From Conidiobolus incongruus B7586 (Eukaryota > Entomophthoromycota > Entomophthoromycetes > Entomophthorales > Conidiobolaceae), in assembly GCA_000697335.1 (NCBI GenBank), contig JNEM01012767.1, positions 1 through 42,603 on the forward strand: a stretch of DNA of 42,603 nucleotides, read 5' to 3'. Made by a program: the position numbers and the translations under genes. The notes beneath the pieces are model-generated. The model worked only from the letters and a program-made list of their open reading frames with translations. It was not told where the DNA came from and made no database searches. Positions 10,908-21,624 of this stretch are shown here, in pieces (within the stretch, counting starts at the first letter, position 1; each line of letters opens with the position of its first letter).

Positions 10908-12286
10908 TGCTACGAATAAATTATTAAAGTTTATGGTGCTTAAAATTGATTACTATGCATTTATATATACCCTTATTTTATCTAAACAACATAAAATTAG
11001 GTTTGTTATAAATTGTCTATAAATTAACAAATTCACGTGGTAAATTAATTTAGTTTGTTTGGAATAATAAAAGTAATTGAATTTGAATTAATAATTGATA
11101 ACTAGTGATTGTTTTTGATAATACTATAAAAGATAGGTTAAATCTAGTTATTAATTGGAGATAGTAAAATGAAAGGATATTGTTTATATACAATGAATAG
11201 CATACTCTTCAATTTTGTTTACTATTGAAATCTAGAATTATATGGTATATCCATTTCGACAATAGTCATAATACTAATATATTTTATATTTATGTTAATT
11301 GTAAATTGTGTTTAATTAACTTATTTACAAAATTCAAGTTTATAGAGTATTTTATTATCTTATAGTACCTAACACTACTCTAAATAATTATGATATATAA
11401 ATTTATATTTGAAATATTCTAATGCATTCACTAAATAGTACCCTCTTTTATATACTAATTCAGTCTAATTATATTTTAAATTTAGTCTTCTGAATTTAAT
11501 AATTGATAAATAAAAAAGTAATTAAAGCTGCGTATTAATCAATTGGAGGATGTACTTCAATTGATGTAATTTAATAAATAAAATAAATGAGTGAGAAAGA
11601 AATAATCAAATTTAATTCCAAATATAACAACATTCAGGTATTTTTCCACTTCAATAATTGGATAATATGAGTATTGCACAAGTGTAATGTTGATTTAATC
11701 CTTAGTCAAAGAAATGGGTGTTGTTCATATCATTTCTTGAAATCAGTAAATAGTGTATGGGAATTTGAATTTGGTGTAATTAAATGACTGGCCAATTTGG
11801 CAAATTGTGTTCTTGGAATGGTGGATAACATTCAAAAATAAAGATTAAAATAAAGTACAGCTTTGTTAGATAAAATGGGTCGTTTTTAATAGGTGTGAGA
11901 AATGTGTTGGTGGAATAAAGTACAAAGAAAAGTTTGGGTTAGGTGTTGGGTATAGTACTTATTCCACAATAGGAGTGAGTTAAATGAATGCTTCTGCAGC
12001 GGTCAATATTAAATGGTGAAATTCCAAACGACTAGTGAATGTTAAGAAAGTCATGATCAGGGTTCAAGTCGATATATCTAATTAATATGAAAAAATGATA
12101 GGAACTGAAATGAAATATGTGATGTAATAAATAAGGTTTGTTTTGATCAAGGGGTTTTATAGACAATGAGATATTATTTTAGGTACATACTAATTAAATA
12201 CATAGGAATGGATTGGGCTGGGCGTTGGATTTTAAATGCGAAAGTTGAATGCTATCTATCAGAAGAGATCAACGTTGTGGTGTTAG
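10908..12286. other. Spacer; right part likely 3' UTR of the HARE-HTH gene
   Basis: To about 11580 it is ordinary A+T-rich DNA. From about 11690 to 12286 the plus strand is C-poor and G/T-richer, so the minus strand is G-poor. That skew matches the leader of the minus-strand gene at 12287-13048, and this part may be its long 3' UTR. A short plus-strand start at 11587 (MSEKEIIKFNSKYNNIQ) ends at a plausible donor GTATTT. The exon that could follow (11706 on) stops after 15 codons, so I do not call a gene. Confidence 0.35.
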
Positions 12287-13048
12287 TTAATTTTGGATTG
12301 AGGAGGATATGTTAGCTTGGTTGGGAAAAGGTAACGTTTCCAGCTCCTCATTATTCAAAGAATCGGACACCCGGTCCACAAAAACGACTTCGTTCTTTTC
12401 AAGGGCAAAACGGACTGATTTGCGCTTGGGGGAAGAGGCGTCTTGAGTTATATTGGATAGTTGCTCCATTGCTGGACTAGAAGGTCGACTGAGAGTAGCC
12501 TGTATGTGTGCTGATCTCCTCAATCTGCGAGAATAATTTTCCATTACAAGAGAGTCTTCGGAGCTGGAGGAGATAGCTGGAGTTGAGGTTTGGGTGTTGG
12601 AGCGGGAGCGTGTGCGGGTGGTAGTGGTTGTGAGTTGAGGTGTAGGCACATCTAAAAGAGGAGTAGTACTCACTGGTGATGCTAGGCGACCTGCGCTTCC
12701 CCGCCTAGATCTACGCATACATAATCCAACATCTTGATTATCTGCAGCTACGTTTGAGGATTCTGAATTTGGAGCATTGGATTTAAGGTGAAATTTATTG
12801 CCAGTCCTTTCAATTTTAGATCCTGGCCTTTGAATCTCGGAAAAAAGTGCAGCTGCAAGTGAAGAGTAGGCGGTTTGACTTCTAATATAAAAAGTTAGTA
12901 TATATTCGAATATAAAGCAAAATAATAATACTTACGAAAATTGTAGAAGACCTGTAGAAAGGATAGCATCCATAATTTCGTGAACAGAAAGAGATTTGGA
13001 AGAAGTGTTGGCAAGTACACTCTCCGCGTAGCCGAGCCACTGAAGCAT
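12287..13048 (-). CDS. HARE-HTH domain protein with PP1-docking motif
   Basis: Exons 13048-12936 and 12881-12287 encode 235 residues. The 54-nt intron has donor GTAAGT and the perfect branch TACTAAC. Residues 1-71 (MLQWLGYAESVL, SLSVHEIMDAIL, YSSLAAALFSEIQ, TGNKFHLK) fit the HARE-HTH fold seen in Asx/ASXL, HB1 and some restriction enzymes: a winged-helix module linked to chromatin and DNA contacts. The rest is disordered and Ser/Thr/Arg-rich with many S-P sites. KSVRF at 192-196 matches the RVxF docking motif for protein phosphatase 1. No ATG occurs on this strand between 13049 and the TATAAAAATA/CCAAT pair at 13327-13340, so 13048 is the first AUG of the expected transcript. Domain assignment is by pattern recognition and needs an HMM search; a nuclear regulatory role is inferred. 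Confidence 0.7.
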
Positions 13049-13326
13049 AACTTGAGAAGGGGACTGATGTTGAGGTGGGTTAGGATGACTGGGCAAAGAC
13101 GGCGGCGTCAAAGGTAAAGAAATTATGGTGGAAATCTTGACGATGAACTTGAAGTAAAAAATTGAAAGACTAATTTGAGGTCAAATTTAACCTCTATGAT
13201 AGCTGTATTATTGAATCAATAGAAACAAGAAATAGATGCCCAGTTTTTAGAAAGGTAAACAGGGCAGCGAAGTGAAGAAATGGATTTGGGGATTAAAAGG
13301 AGTGATGTAAACACACAATAAGTTGT

Positions 13327-13340
13327 TATTTTTATATTGG
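13327..13340 (-). promoter_or_regulatory. CCAAT + TATA-like element for the HARE-HTH gene
   Basis: On the minus strand CCAATATAAAAATA places a CCAAT core directly beside a TATA-like run, about 280 nt before the ATG at 13048. The intervening leader is pyrimidine-rich and free of ATG. Confidence 0.4.
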
Positions 13341-13727
13341 CTCAAAATACGGAGTTGAGTCGTATAATATTAGAATGCTGATATGAGGAGGTATAATTGC
13401 TTAATTATCACCAAATTTTCTCAATGTTAAATGCTTGATTAAAAATTGATGCAAGTAAATATATACAATTATTTCAATGATATTTGAAGTTTTGATTAGT
13501 GGTGTCAATTCTTCAAGATGCTATACAATAATATTTACAAGGACAGGTATATCAATTAGTGGAACTAAAAATACTATATGTTTGATTAGATTAAGATATA
13601 ATATAGACCCGAGTGGGTGATGAAGGAAATTAGATTAAGTATACAAGGATGCTACAAGGTGATCAGAGGCAAGCTCACTTCAACTTATATTCAGAATTAA
13701 AAATAGTGGTGGGAAATACAAATAAAA

Positions 13728-13759
13728 GAGTTGAGTTGGATTTGACCATGACTCAACTC
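13728..13759. promoter_or_regulatory. Inverted repeat GAGTTGAGT-14-ACTCAACTC with AP-1/Gcn4 site
   Basis: GAGTTGAGT (13728-13736) and ACTCAACTC (13751-13759) are perfect 9-bp inverted arms around a 14-nt spacer. The right arm overlaps ATGACTCA (13748-13755), a Gcn4/AP-1-type bZIP site. Strand composition flips here: G-rich plus strand on the left, C-rich plus strand on the right. A CCAATCA lies at 13806-13812. A bidirectional control region is a reasonable inference. Confidence 0.4.
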
Positions 13760-13886
13760 AATTTCATTCTCCCTCCTGTTTATATATGATTCAAAATCTC
13801 ATTAGCCAATCAAACATCCTTGTCCTAATTAGGCAATCTTTGTGGAGGTATGGGAGTGAATGATTAGGGGGGCAGACAATTAAATT

Positions 13887-14069
13887 ATGATTGATCCAAC
13901 ACCTGCCTACCACCCACCCTCCTCCCCCTTCCTTTCAAGCCATTCTCTCGCAACGCTCACAAAAACCATATTCCACATGGTGCATTGTTTGAAATGTCTG
14001 GATCAGCACACAATAATTGAAGCAGAGCAAATCTACCAACAGAGAGCCGACTTAGAGTGGTTGTTGTGA
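13887..14069 (+). CDS. Possible small protein (60 aa)
   Basis: This is an ATG-started frame of 60 residues in an island clearly richer in G+C than its surroundings. It is preceded by a pyrimidine-rich leader, a CCAAT box (13806) and TTATATATG (near 13776). The product begins MIDPTPAYHPPSSPFLSSHS and ends EAEQIYQQRADLEWLL, with a short helical, charged tail and two cysteines (HCLKCL). The last codons overlap a good splice donor (GTGAGT at 14068), but I find no convincing following exon. No family is recognised. It may be part of a transcribed leader instead. Confidence 0.25.
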   Translation: MIDPTPAYHPPSSPFLSSHSLATLTKTIFHMVHCLKCLDQHTIIEAEQIYQQRADLEWLL

Positions 14070-14099
14070 GTCAACAGATCTGCCTAGTGTCATCACACC

Positions 14100-17000
14100 T
14101 GAGTAACTATCACTTAAGATTGGAATGATTCAAAATATAATTTAACTATGCATCCAAATTAAATCTCCTCAACCTACGGTAACAAATGGAAAAGGGCAGT
14201 TTTAGATGTTTTGAATAGGATACCAACTAACCCAATACGTGTTTTGGATTGGTTGAAATGGGATAAATAAATTGAGTCAATCATATTCGACATTTTTGAA
14301 CTAAACTTAATAACATTAACTCTCTTCAAATTATCATAACAATTTGGTATTGTGTTTTTAAAAGAAGTTGAGACTATAACTCTTATTAAACTTCCCTCTC
14401 TTTATTCACGGAGATTAAATGACTTTATTTTAGTTGAATTAATGGGCTAATCATATATTAATCCGAAGATTCAGTTAACTAAAAAAATAAAAATTTATTA
14501 CCATTAAACTATTCAAAATCCACTAAAAATTATTGCTTGTCTAAAAATATTCTACATAATCAATTAGGTAGATAAAAGTTTAATTTTATTAGTTCAAATA
14601 TTCAGTTTATATTCAAATTATTTGAATATTTTAATATTTTTATATTTCTAAATTATCTCTTATTATTTTATTAATAGATATACAATTATAAGAATAATAA
14701 AATTATTATTGGAAGTTATAATGAAAATTCAATAATCTAGAAAAATATTTAGTACAGGTAATTTTCCATATTTTAGATTTTAGATTTTAACGAATAATTC
14801 GCTAATATATTCACAAAAACACAATATAAAAACATTCTAATTATCTTTTAACAAATATTAAGTACCAAAATCAAAACACTTTCGATGATATATGGTTTTA
14901 CAAATCTTCAAACTAATTAGCATAGTAATTAAATAGACTAATATTAACTATCATCTTGTTAAACGTATCTATTTGATTGTTAATAATCAGATGGATATAA
15001 AATATCTCGAGTATCAAGTACAGTTAATGAAAACATCAAAAATTGATTTATATTTGATATTACTAAATTAGGTGATTATCAAATAACTAGATTATTTGAA
15101 ATTAATCAAACATTTTAAACTAATTTTTATTTGATAACAATAGTTAACTGTAAAATCAATGAGTATTGATGATGTTTAATATCATAAATTGACATATTTT
15201 TACTATCTTTTATAAACTTAATCTATCTTATATGTCAACATTAATATTAATATTTATATATTCTTAGTTTAAATCATTGGTTTTCTAATACTAAATCAAA
15301 ATTATTAATACAAATTATTGCCATAATTGACATAAGCTTGATCCTGATAATATAAAGGCATTATAATCTTTCATAAATTTATCAACAATTCCATACCGAG
15401 TTTATTGTTTGAAATTGAATTACTAACTCTTCCTGAAACAATTTTTACACTTCTAAAACTTTGTTTCAACCCCAAATTAATGTGTTAAAATTTGAATCAA
15501 ATAAGAAAATGGCTAAGGTTATGGTTCCATATATCGCTATATTCTATTCTATCTCCTTGTTCATCTTTTTAACCTATGATATTCTTTATATTTAACTATA
15601 TAAGCATACCTTATTTTATAATTTGAATTATTTTATAAATTATATTTAATATTAATAAATTTGATATGTAAACATGAGTTTATTTTTTACAAATAATTTC
15701 TATTTAATTTTCCAATATGTTTATATATAACTTAATAAGGGTATTATACAAATATATATGTATATGATCTTTAAAAATTAGTTGAAAAATATAAATAGTA
15801 ATATTATAATTGTATAAATTAAAATAGGGTATAGATCCATTTTATTAATAAAATAATTAATATAACTGTTCATTATTTTAGTTTAACATTCACCAAATGA
15901 TTCTATAATTAAATTATGTCTTTAACTATATTTTTGGTATTTTATAATTTTTAATTCTTTTTCTATGCTTGAACCACAAACAAATATTTAAATATATTTT
16001 GGTAAGCAGTTAACCGTGAAATAACACTTATTTCTTTCTAAGCGTCTAAGCTATAAGCCAACATTTTAACCTAAATCATCTTTGCTTGAGGATATCATCA
16101 TCCTCAAATTATTCATTACATCCATACGATATCCATGAATAATAGTAGCTCATAGCCCTATTAAGTAATACGATTATTCTTATACATTCAATTAAACGTT
16201 TATATTATGTTTATTTTATGAGCATTATATAGCGGATACTGTTGCTGAGCTTTAATCGAGATTATATTTTAAAAAAAGCAAACCAATATCATGCATATTA
16301 TTGATCCAAAAATTTTAATGCTAAAAAATGGAATCAGTTTACTAATTATAGCAAACTATGAAAATATATAATATTTCGTTGAAATACCGTATACCTAATT
16401 GAGTTGCTTTTGACGTATGGTGCTTTTAGTTAATATCATTGGTATTGGTAGATTATAAATTTAACAAACCTCATAATAAATTTCCAAAAAATCGTTACAT
16501 GTGATATGGCAATATGAATTAATACTAATTATATAATGTGAATTTTTGTTTTTTGTTTTAGCTGATAATATCATAGATGTGTAATTACAAGTTAATTACT
16601 AAATTGATTTCCATTTACACAAATAATAGATCATATTATATTAGCTAGTAGTGTTAAACTGAAGAGAATGTTATACTTGGCATATATCAATATTAATATA
16701 CATTTCAAAGTATTTTATATTTGATTTAGCATAATTTTATTAATAATATGCCAATTATAAATATATACTTTTTCAAAAACCTAAATTGAATGATGTTAAA
16801 ATAAAAATTTATTAGTATGAAAATTTATTATGTGAAAATTACCTTGTAATTACATATCTTTGAATTCAACTAGATAGCTGCGATTTTTCAATATATATAA
16901 TTTGACTAATTTTTATGAATGAGGTATATTTTACAATTAATATTTGATATTGACTAATAATGTAGCATCTAATCTATGACTATATTATATTTCATATATT

Positions 17001-19733
17001 TTCATATCAATCAGTTAAAATCTATATATAATTTAATTAACATGTATAAATAATATCAATTGAATGAATAACTAAATTAAAATATTGAAAAGAATTTTTA
17101 TGATATCTTTCGGAGAAGCTCATACTTTCACATAGCATAATTCCTTTTTTCAGAGGTTTTTTGTTCCACTCCTTAATTGAGACAAAAGTAGTATTCCAAG
17201 GCTCATTATTAATATGTTTTAAACCTATAAATGAATATTTACCTTGCTTTCAAAAAAATTTACAAGCACCAATACTATTGTAACTTATAAGTGATGGAGA
17301 CTCCCGCTTTGGGAAATGCTAATACTAATATATTCTACTATAAAATCAATGATATAGCTAATATCTGAATATTCAAACTAAATTTCATTTGATTAACTAT
17401 ATTAATTTATGTATTTTATTAAAATATTTTTATTGTAGATTTTCTATGATAAATTTTAATCCAATTTTAAAATTATTCTGAATTTCCAAATGAAGAAAAA
17501 TATAATAATAAATTTAATAAAATATCAGAAAAACTATTGATTAGTTTGGTTAATTCACATCAATTAATTCTTTATAATTTTATATTAAAAAAGAAATAAT
17601 ATTTATAAATTTATATTATAAAGATTCAAGTTAATTTTTTATTATAATATTTTTAAAAATGGTAGGATTTATTATTTTTTATCATAGATAATAACTCAAT
17701 TTTAAATATATTTGTTTTTGAAATAATATGTTATGATAATAAATCAGTACTTTTTGATTTTTCATATAAATAATAACACTGATTATGTTGCTTTTTCATC
17801 TCTATGAATTCATTTTTATTTATTTTGTTCAAAATAAAATTTGACAAATATTACTATAATTTATTATTTTAATTAAAATAGAAATTTCACAAGAATCTTA
17901 CACATTTCATTTTCATACTTGGATTGTTTTCATATTACTGATTATATATGATTATATAAATACATTATAAGTGTCTTAAAATATAAAAATATATTATATT
18001 TTTCTTTCTAAATCCATTTTTAAGTGAAACTAAATACAGTATTAAATATATCAGCAGAGTCAGTTAGTTTAATGAAATTAATTTATTTTTTAATATTAAT
18101 ATTATGAATAGATATTATATTCAAAAGTGAAAATATAAAAATTATATTTATTAAATTAATAATAATTTATTATTCCAATATAAAATTAATCTTACTTGAT
18201 TCTGAAATATTTTAAAAATATATTCAACCTAAAAGATGAATATTTTATGTTCAAATTTTACTATATCCCAACTCTAGTATTATAATCAAATATATGATAA
18301 ATAGATGAGGCATGATTTCAATTCGGAAAACCGTATTAAATCATTGTTTTTTTAATTGTATCAGGTAATAAATTCCTTACTTGATTCAACATAAATTTAA
18401 ATTTTAATTTAATATCATATCGAAAATAATTATAATTCTGTGAATAATAAAAATAATAAGACTGATATATTAATAATATATAGGATTGTGAATATGGGTA
18501 GAATAAAGATCTAAGATCCAATTAATTGATTATTAGAAATTAAATGTTTTTGTTATTAATATTCAAATGTTAAGGGTTGGAATTTAATTATATTAGTATA
18601 GCATATCCTACTAAGCACATTTGATTTAATCAAATTGTATTAGTTATTATGGTTAATAATTAATAATTCATAAATTAGTTTCTGAAAATGAAATTCGTTA
18701 TATACAACTTTTTAATTTATTAATTTTAATAATTATAATTACCAATAAAATTATGATGATAAAAATATTATATCACAATAATTTAATATATACTTATATA
18801 ATCGATAGTTTGAATAGTCGGAGATATATAATCACCCATTTAGTATACAGTACCCTACTATTTTTTCATGTCCATAAATTCAAAGGACTTATTTATTTAA
18901 AGCTTGATATGTGACATAATTATGTGCAAATAATTATAACAGTAGTTTAAGGATGATTAAACTATAATTCATATAAACACTAATTGAAAATATATGAAAA
19001 GGTTAACAACTGTAATTAAAGTTTTGAATTCGGTAATATTTCAAAATCACTACAATAAAAAATTATGATTTGGCTAAATAATCATTTCAGATATATAAAA
19101 TTATTGTATTTTATAAATTTGCTAAAAATAAAAAATTAGGTAAATTTAGAGGTTAAGGCTATATTCTGAAGCGGATAGAATAATTGATTTATCAGGTTAT
19201 AAAAAGTACAATATCATGCTGTTCGTGCTTAATCAAAAAAATAATAATACATTAATAAATGTAAATATAAAACTTTCAAATTAAAAATGATGCATTGAAT
19301 ATATATTTTATATTATTTTAGAATAATAATATTGATTTATTTTGTAAATACAAATATGAATAAAAGTTAAATCATTTAAATTATATTAATAAAAGATTTC
19401 AAACGAGTTGATTTTGAAATAAATCGTGAATAAGGGTTGGTTTCTATTAAAATGAGTTATATATTTCTAAAAAATAATGAAAATTCAAAATACTTCCTTA
19501 TTTATTAACCAATAGACAGATAAAATATGCATAGTTATGAATTATAAGCTGAATAAATAATATGAAACAAAATAAGATAAAAGATTTTAAAGGGGAATTG
19601 GTATTGAATATATTTCATTGTTAAAAATCTAAAAAAGAGATAATTTGGTTTAAGAATTATAGTTTTAATGAACACAGGTAATAAATGAATCTTCTGAAAG
19701 CCATTAGACTGAATAAAATCCCTCCTGATTTGT
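14100..19733. other. A+T-rich gene desert
   Basis: About 5.6 kb with no gene I can support; the few frames present are short and made of Ile, Asn, Lys, Phe and Tyr codons. Islands with more G+C occur near 16000-16260 and 17110-17330. The first holds a perfect hairpin, TTGAGGAT (16086-16093) with ATCCTCAA (16100-16107) and a 6-nt loop. The second contains GTGATGGAGACTCCCGC near 17292 and a CTGA about 75 nt later, which loosely recalls box C/D snoRNA signals but lacks a proper C box and closing stem. Confidence 0.55.
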
Positions 19734-20609
19734 TTAAGCAGCAGCACGACGAACAGCCCTCCTGGAAGTGGTAGCTTGGAAACCAGCCTTAATAGTGGTG
19801 ACGGAACGGGTAGATCCGCAAGATTCACATTGCATGAAGATAAGACGGTTGTCCTTGTTGAGTTTGGTGTTGGGAGATTTACATGTTTTACATAAAACGT
19901 ATTCAGCAATATAACGACGTAAGATATTTTGAATTTGTTTCTGTTGGAATCTTCCCTTAATAACGAGACGGTTGCTACCATCGATAGAACCAGTAGTACC
20001 CAATTCAGTGTATAAGAATTGAATAACGTGGTCAGAGGGTCTCTTAAGTCTTTGGCAAATATCTTGCAAGTTGACAAAAATGGTCTTTTTAGGACCGTCT
20101 CTAGCCATTTCAGGGGGAGGAATAGTGAAACGGCGCTTTTCACCACTTAATTGAGGGTTCTTAGAATGAAGAATGCGGAAAATTCTGTTAAGTAATTCGT
20201 TGTAAGTGTAATCTCTATCGGAGTCTAACCAACCTTCCTTATCGTCAAGAGTCAAGGTACTTTCACCTTCTTGGTTGAAGACATCTTCACCATCATCTAA
20301 ATCCTCATCAAAATCATCTTGATCTTGATCTTGATCCTGATCCTGATCCTTATCTTCAGTTTCTTCTTCGGTCTTTTCTTCTTCAGTCTTCTTGGACTTC
20401 TTCTTCTTTTTCTTCTTCAAGTCAGCGAACATAGCTTCGGGATCTTCTTGAGGGATAGCATCACCATTAGCGGAGGCTTCTTGAGCGGTTTCATCAAAGT
20501 TAACAGTCTTCTTTTTCTTCTTTTTCATTTTGGGATCAAATCCAAGTTCTCCAGCATTTTCATTTAAAGAAAGTTGTTCAGTTTTATTAACTAATTCGTT
20601 ATCACTCAT
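19734..20609 (-). CDS. SUI3: Translation initiation factor eIF2 subunit beta
   Basis: A single exon of 291 residues. eIF2 beta is part of the GTP-binding heterotrimer that brings initiator Met-tRNA to the 40S subunit. It also contacts the GAP eIF5 and the exchange factor eIF2B through lysine boxes. Two lysine blocks are visible, K29-K34 and K65-K74, where yeast and animal proteins usually have three. An acidic spacer with a DQ repeat (88-98) follows. The core eIF2B/eIF5-type fold spans about 130-235, and the C-terminal C4 zinc finger uses C240, C243, C261 and C264. The C-terminus ([16 protein letters not shown]) matches the family. The DQ stretch is encoded by a hexanucleotide repeat. MIC60 lies upstream on the same strand, about 1 kb away. 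Confidence 0.96.
   Translation of the reverse strand: MSDNELVNKTEQLSLNENAGELGFDPKMKKKKKKTVNFDETAQEASANGDAIPQEDPEAMFADLKKKKKKKSKKTEEEKTEEETEDKDQDQDQDQDQDDFDEDLDDGEDVFNQEGESTLTLDDKEGWLDSDRDYTYNELLNRIFRILHSKNPQLSGEKRRFTIPPPEMARDGPKKTIFVNLQDICQRLKRPSDHVIQFLYTELGTTGSIDGSNRLVIKGRFQQKQIQNILRRYIAEYVLCKTCKSPNTKLNKDNRLIFMQCESCGSTRSVTTIKAGFQATTSRRAVRRAAA
20317..20352. repeat. Hexanucleotide repeat in eIF2 beta
   Basis: Tandem units of CTTGAT/CCTGAT on the plus strand encode the alternating Asp-Gln tract of eIF2 beta. Units differ by one synonymous base. Such a run is likely to vary in copy number between strains. Confidence 0.75.
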
Positions 20610-21624
20610 TTTTGATATTATAAGATACTTCTTTATATAACAAAATAATTTTAATTAAATTGAATCGATTTTGTTATTATAAAATTATTAATAATGAATT
20701 TTTATTAATAAATTTTAAAATTACCATCATCAAAAATGTCATTTATTAATTGGATTGATATTTTTAATTTATGGGATTAAATTTTTGATGATTTTATATA
20801 AAATCATTCAATAAATAAATAATGACATTTTAATCAAAGCTTGAATAATAAAATATGTTATAGATCATATAAAAATTGATTTTATATCAATATAAATCAT
20901 AATAATGATAATAATAATTAAAATGTATATATCTTAATTAAAAACAAATATTGTATATAGAAGAGGATATGATAAATAAAAATTTATAAAATGTAGAGAT
21001 GGCATCAGATCTAAATAGATACCAATTCTCTAATATTTTGGCATATCATCAATCTACTAATTCAAGTGGATTGGGTAAAAAACTAGATACCTCTTCAACT
21101 CTAACCTAATTAAAATGTGGGCAAACATAATTGAAATATAATAATAGTAATATTATAAATAATTATATTTATAAGAAATTCCATTATTCAAATCACTTAA
21201 TATACGATATTATATAAAATTATTTTTTGTATTTTGATTCAAACTTAGATTATGTATTGATATTAAGTAGATTTTAAATTAGCAAATAATTGTATTTCAT
21301 TTACACATTCAAATTTAAAAACATTTTAATATATAGATAAAAAACAATCATACTAACAAATTAAAAATAAAATTATAATTGTTTTCTGAAATAAGTATTG
21401 AGTTAAGAATATAAAAATAATGATATATTATATACCATTGGAAAGAATTTTAAATTTATGTATATTTTTTAATCATCAATTATTTGTATTCAAATTTGCT
21501 TAAACTAAGCTAATAATTAAATCTTTGTTTTGAGCTTGGAAAATTTTAAGATTGAAGATTCAACATAAGTAATTCAGATTTAAGAACCTAAAAAATTATT
21601 AGTAAAAGTTTTCTATGATATTAT
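20610..21624. other. Intergenic spacer eIF2 beta-MIC60
   Basis: A+T-rich, no gene seen. A 12-bp perfect inverted repeat, ATCATCAAAAAT (20726-20737) and ATTTTTGATGAT (20781-20792), lies 117-183 bp before the eIF2 beta ATG. It is extended by imperfect arms around AAAATGTCATT. It could be a promoter cruciform or the end of a small element; I cannot tell. Confidence 0.45.

Noticed and set aside
11587-11753. Possible two-exon tiny gene starting MSEKEIIKFNSKYNNIQ
   Set aside because: The second exon stops after 15 codons and no conserved feature appears; the region is better explained as the 3' UTR of the HARE-HTH gene.
12030-12085. tRNA-like B box GGTTCAAGTCG near 12060
   Set aside because: No matching A box or acceptor stem upstream at the right distance, and the last base of the B box is wrong.
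17280-17370. Box C/D snoRNA-like pattern (GTGATGG then CTGA)
   Set aside because: The C box is imperfect and no closing stem joins the ends; A+T-rich DNA yields CTGA often.
18336-18521. 61-codon minus-strand Tyr/Ser-rich frame
   Set aside because: Composition is that of random A+T-rich DNA and nothing else supports a gene.
19535-20146. 203-codon frame opposite the end of eIF2 beta
   Set aside because: It overlaps the well-supported eIF2 beta gene on the same strand in another frame and is explained as a shadow.
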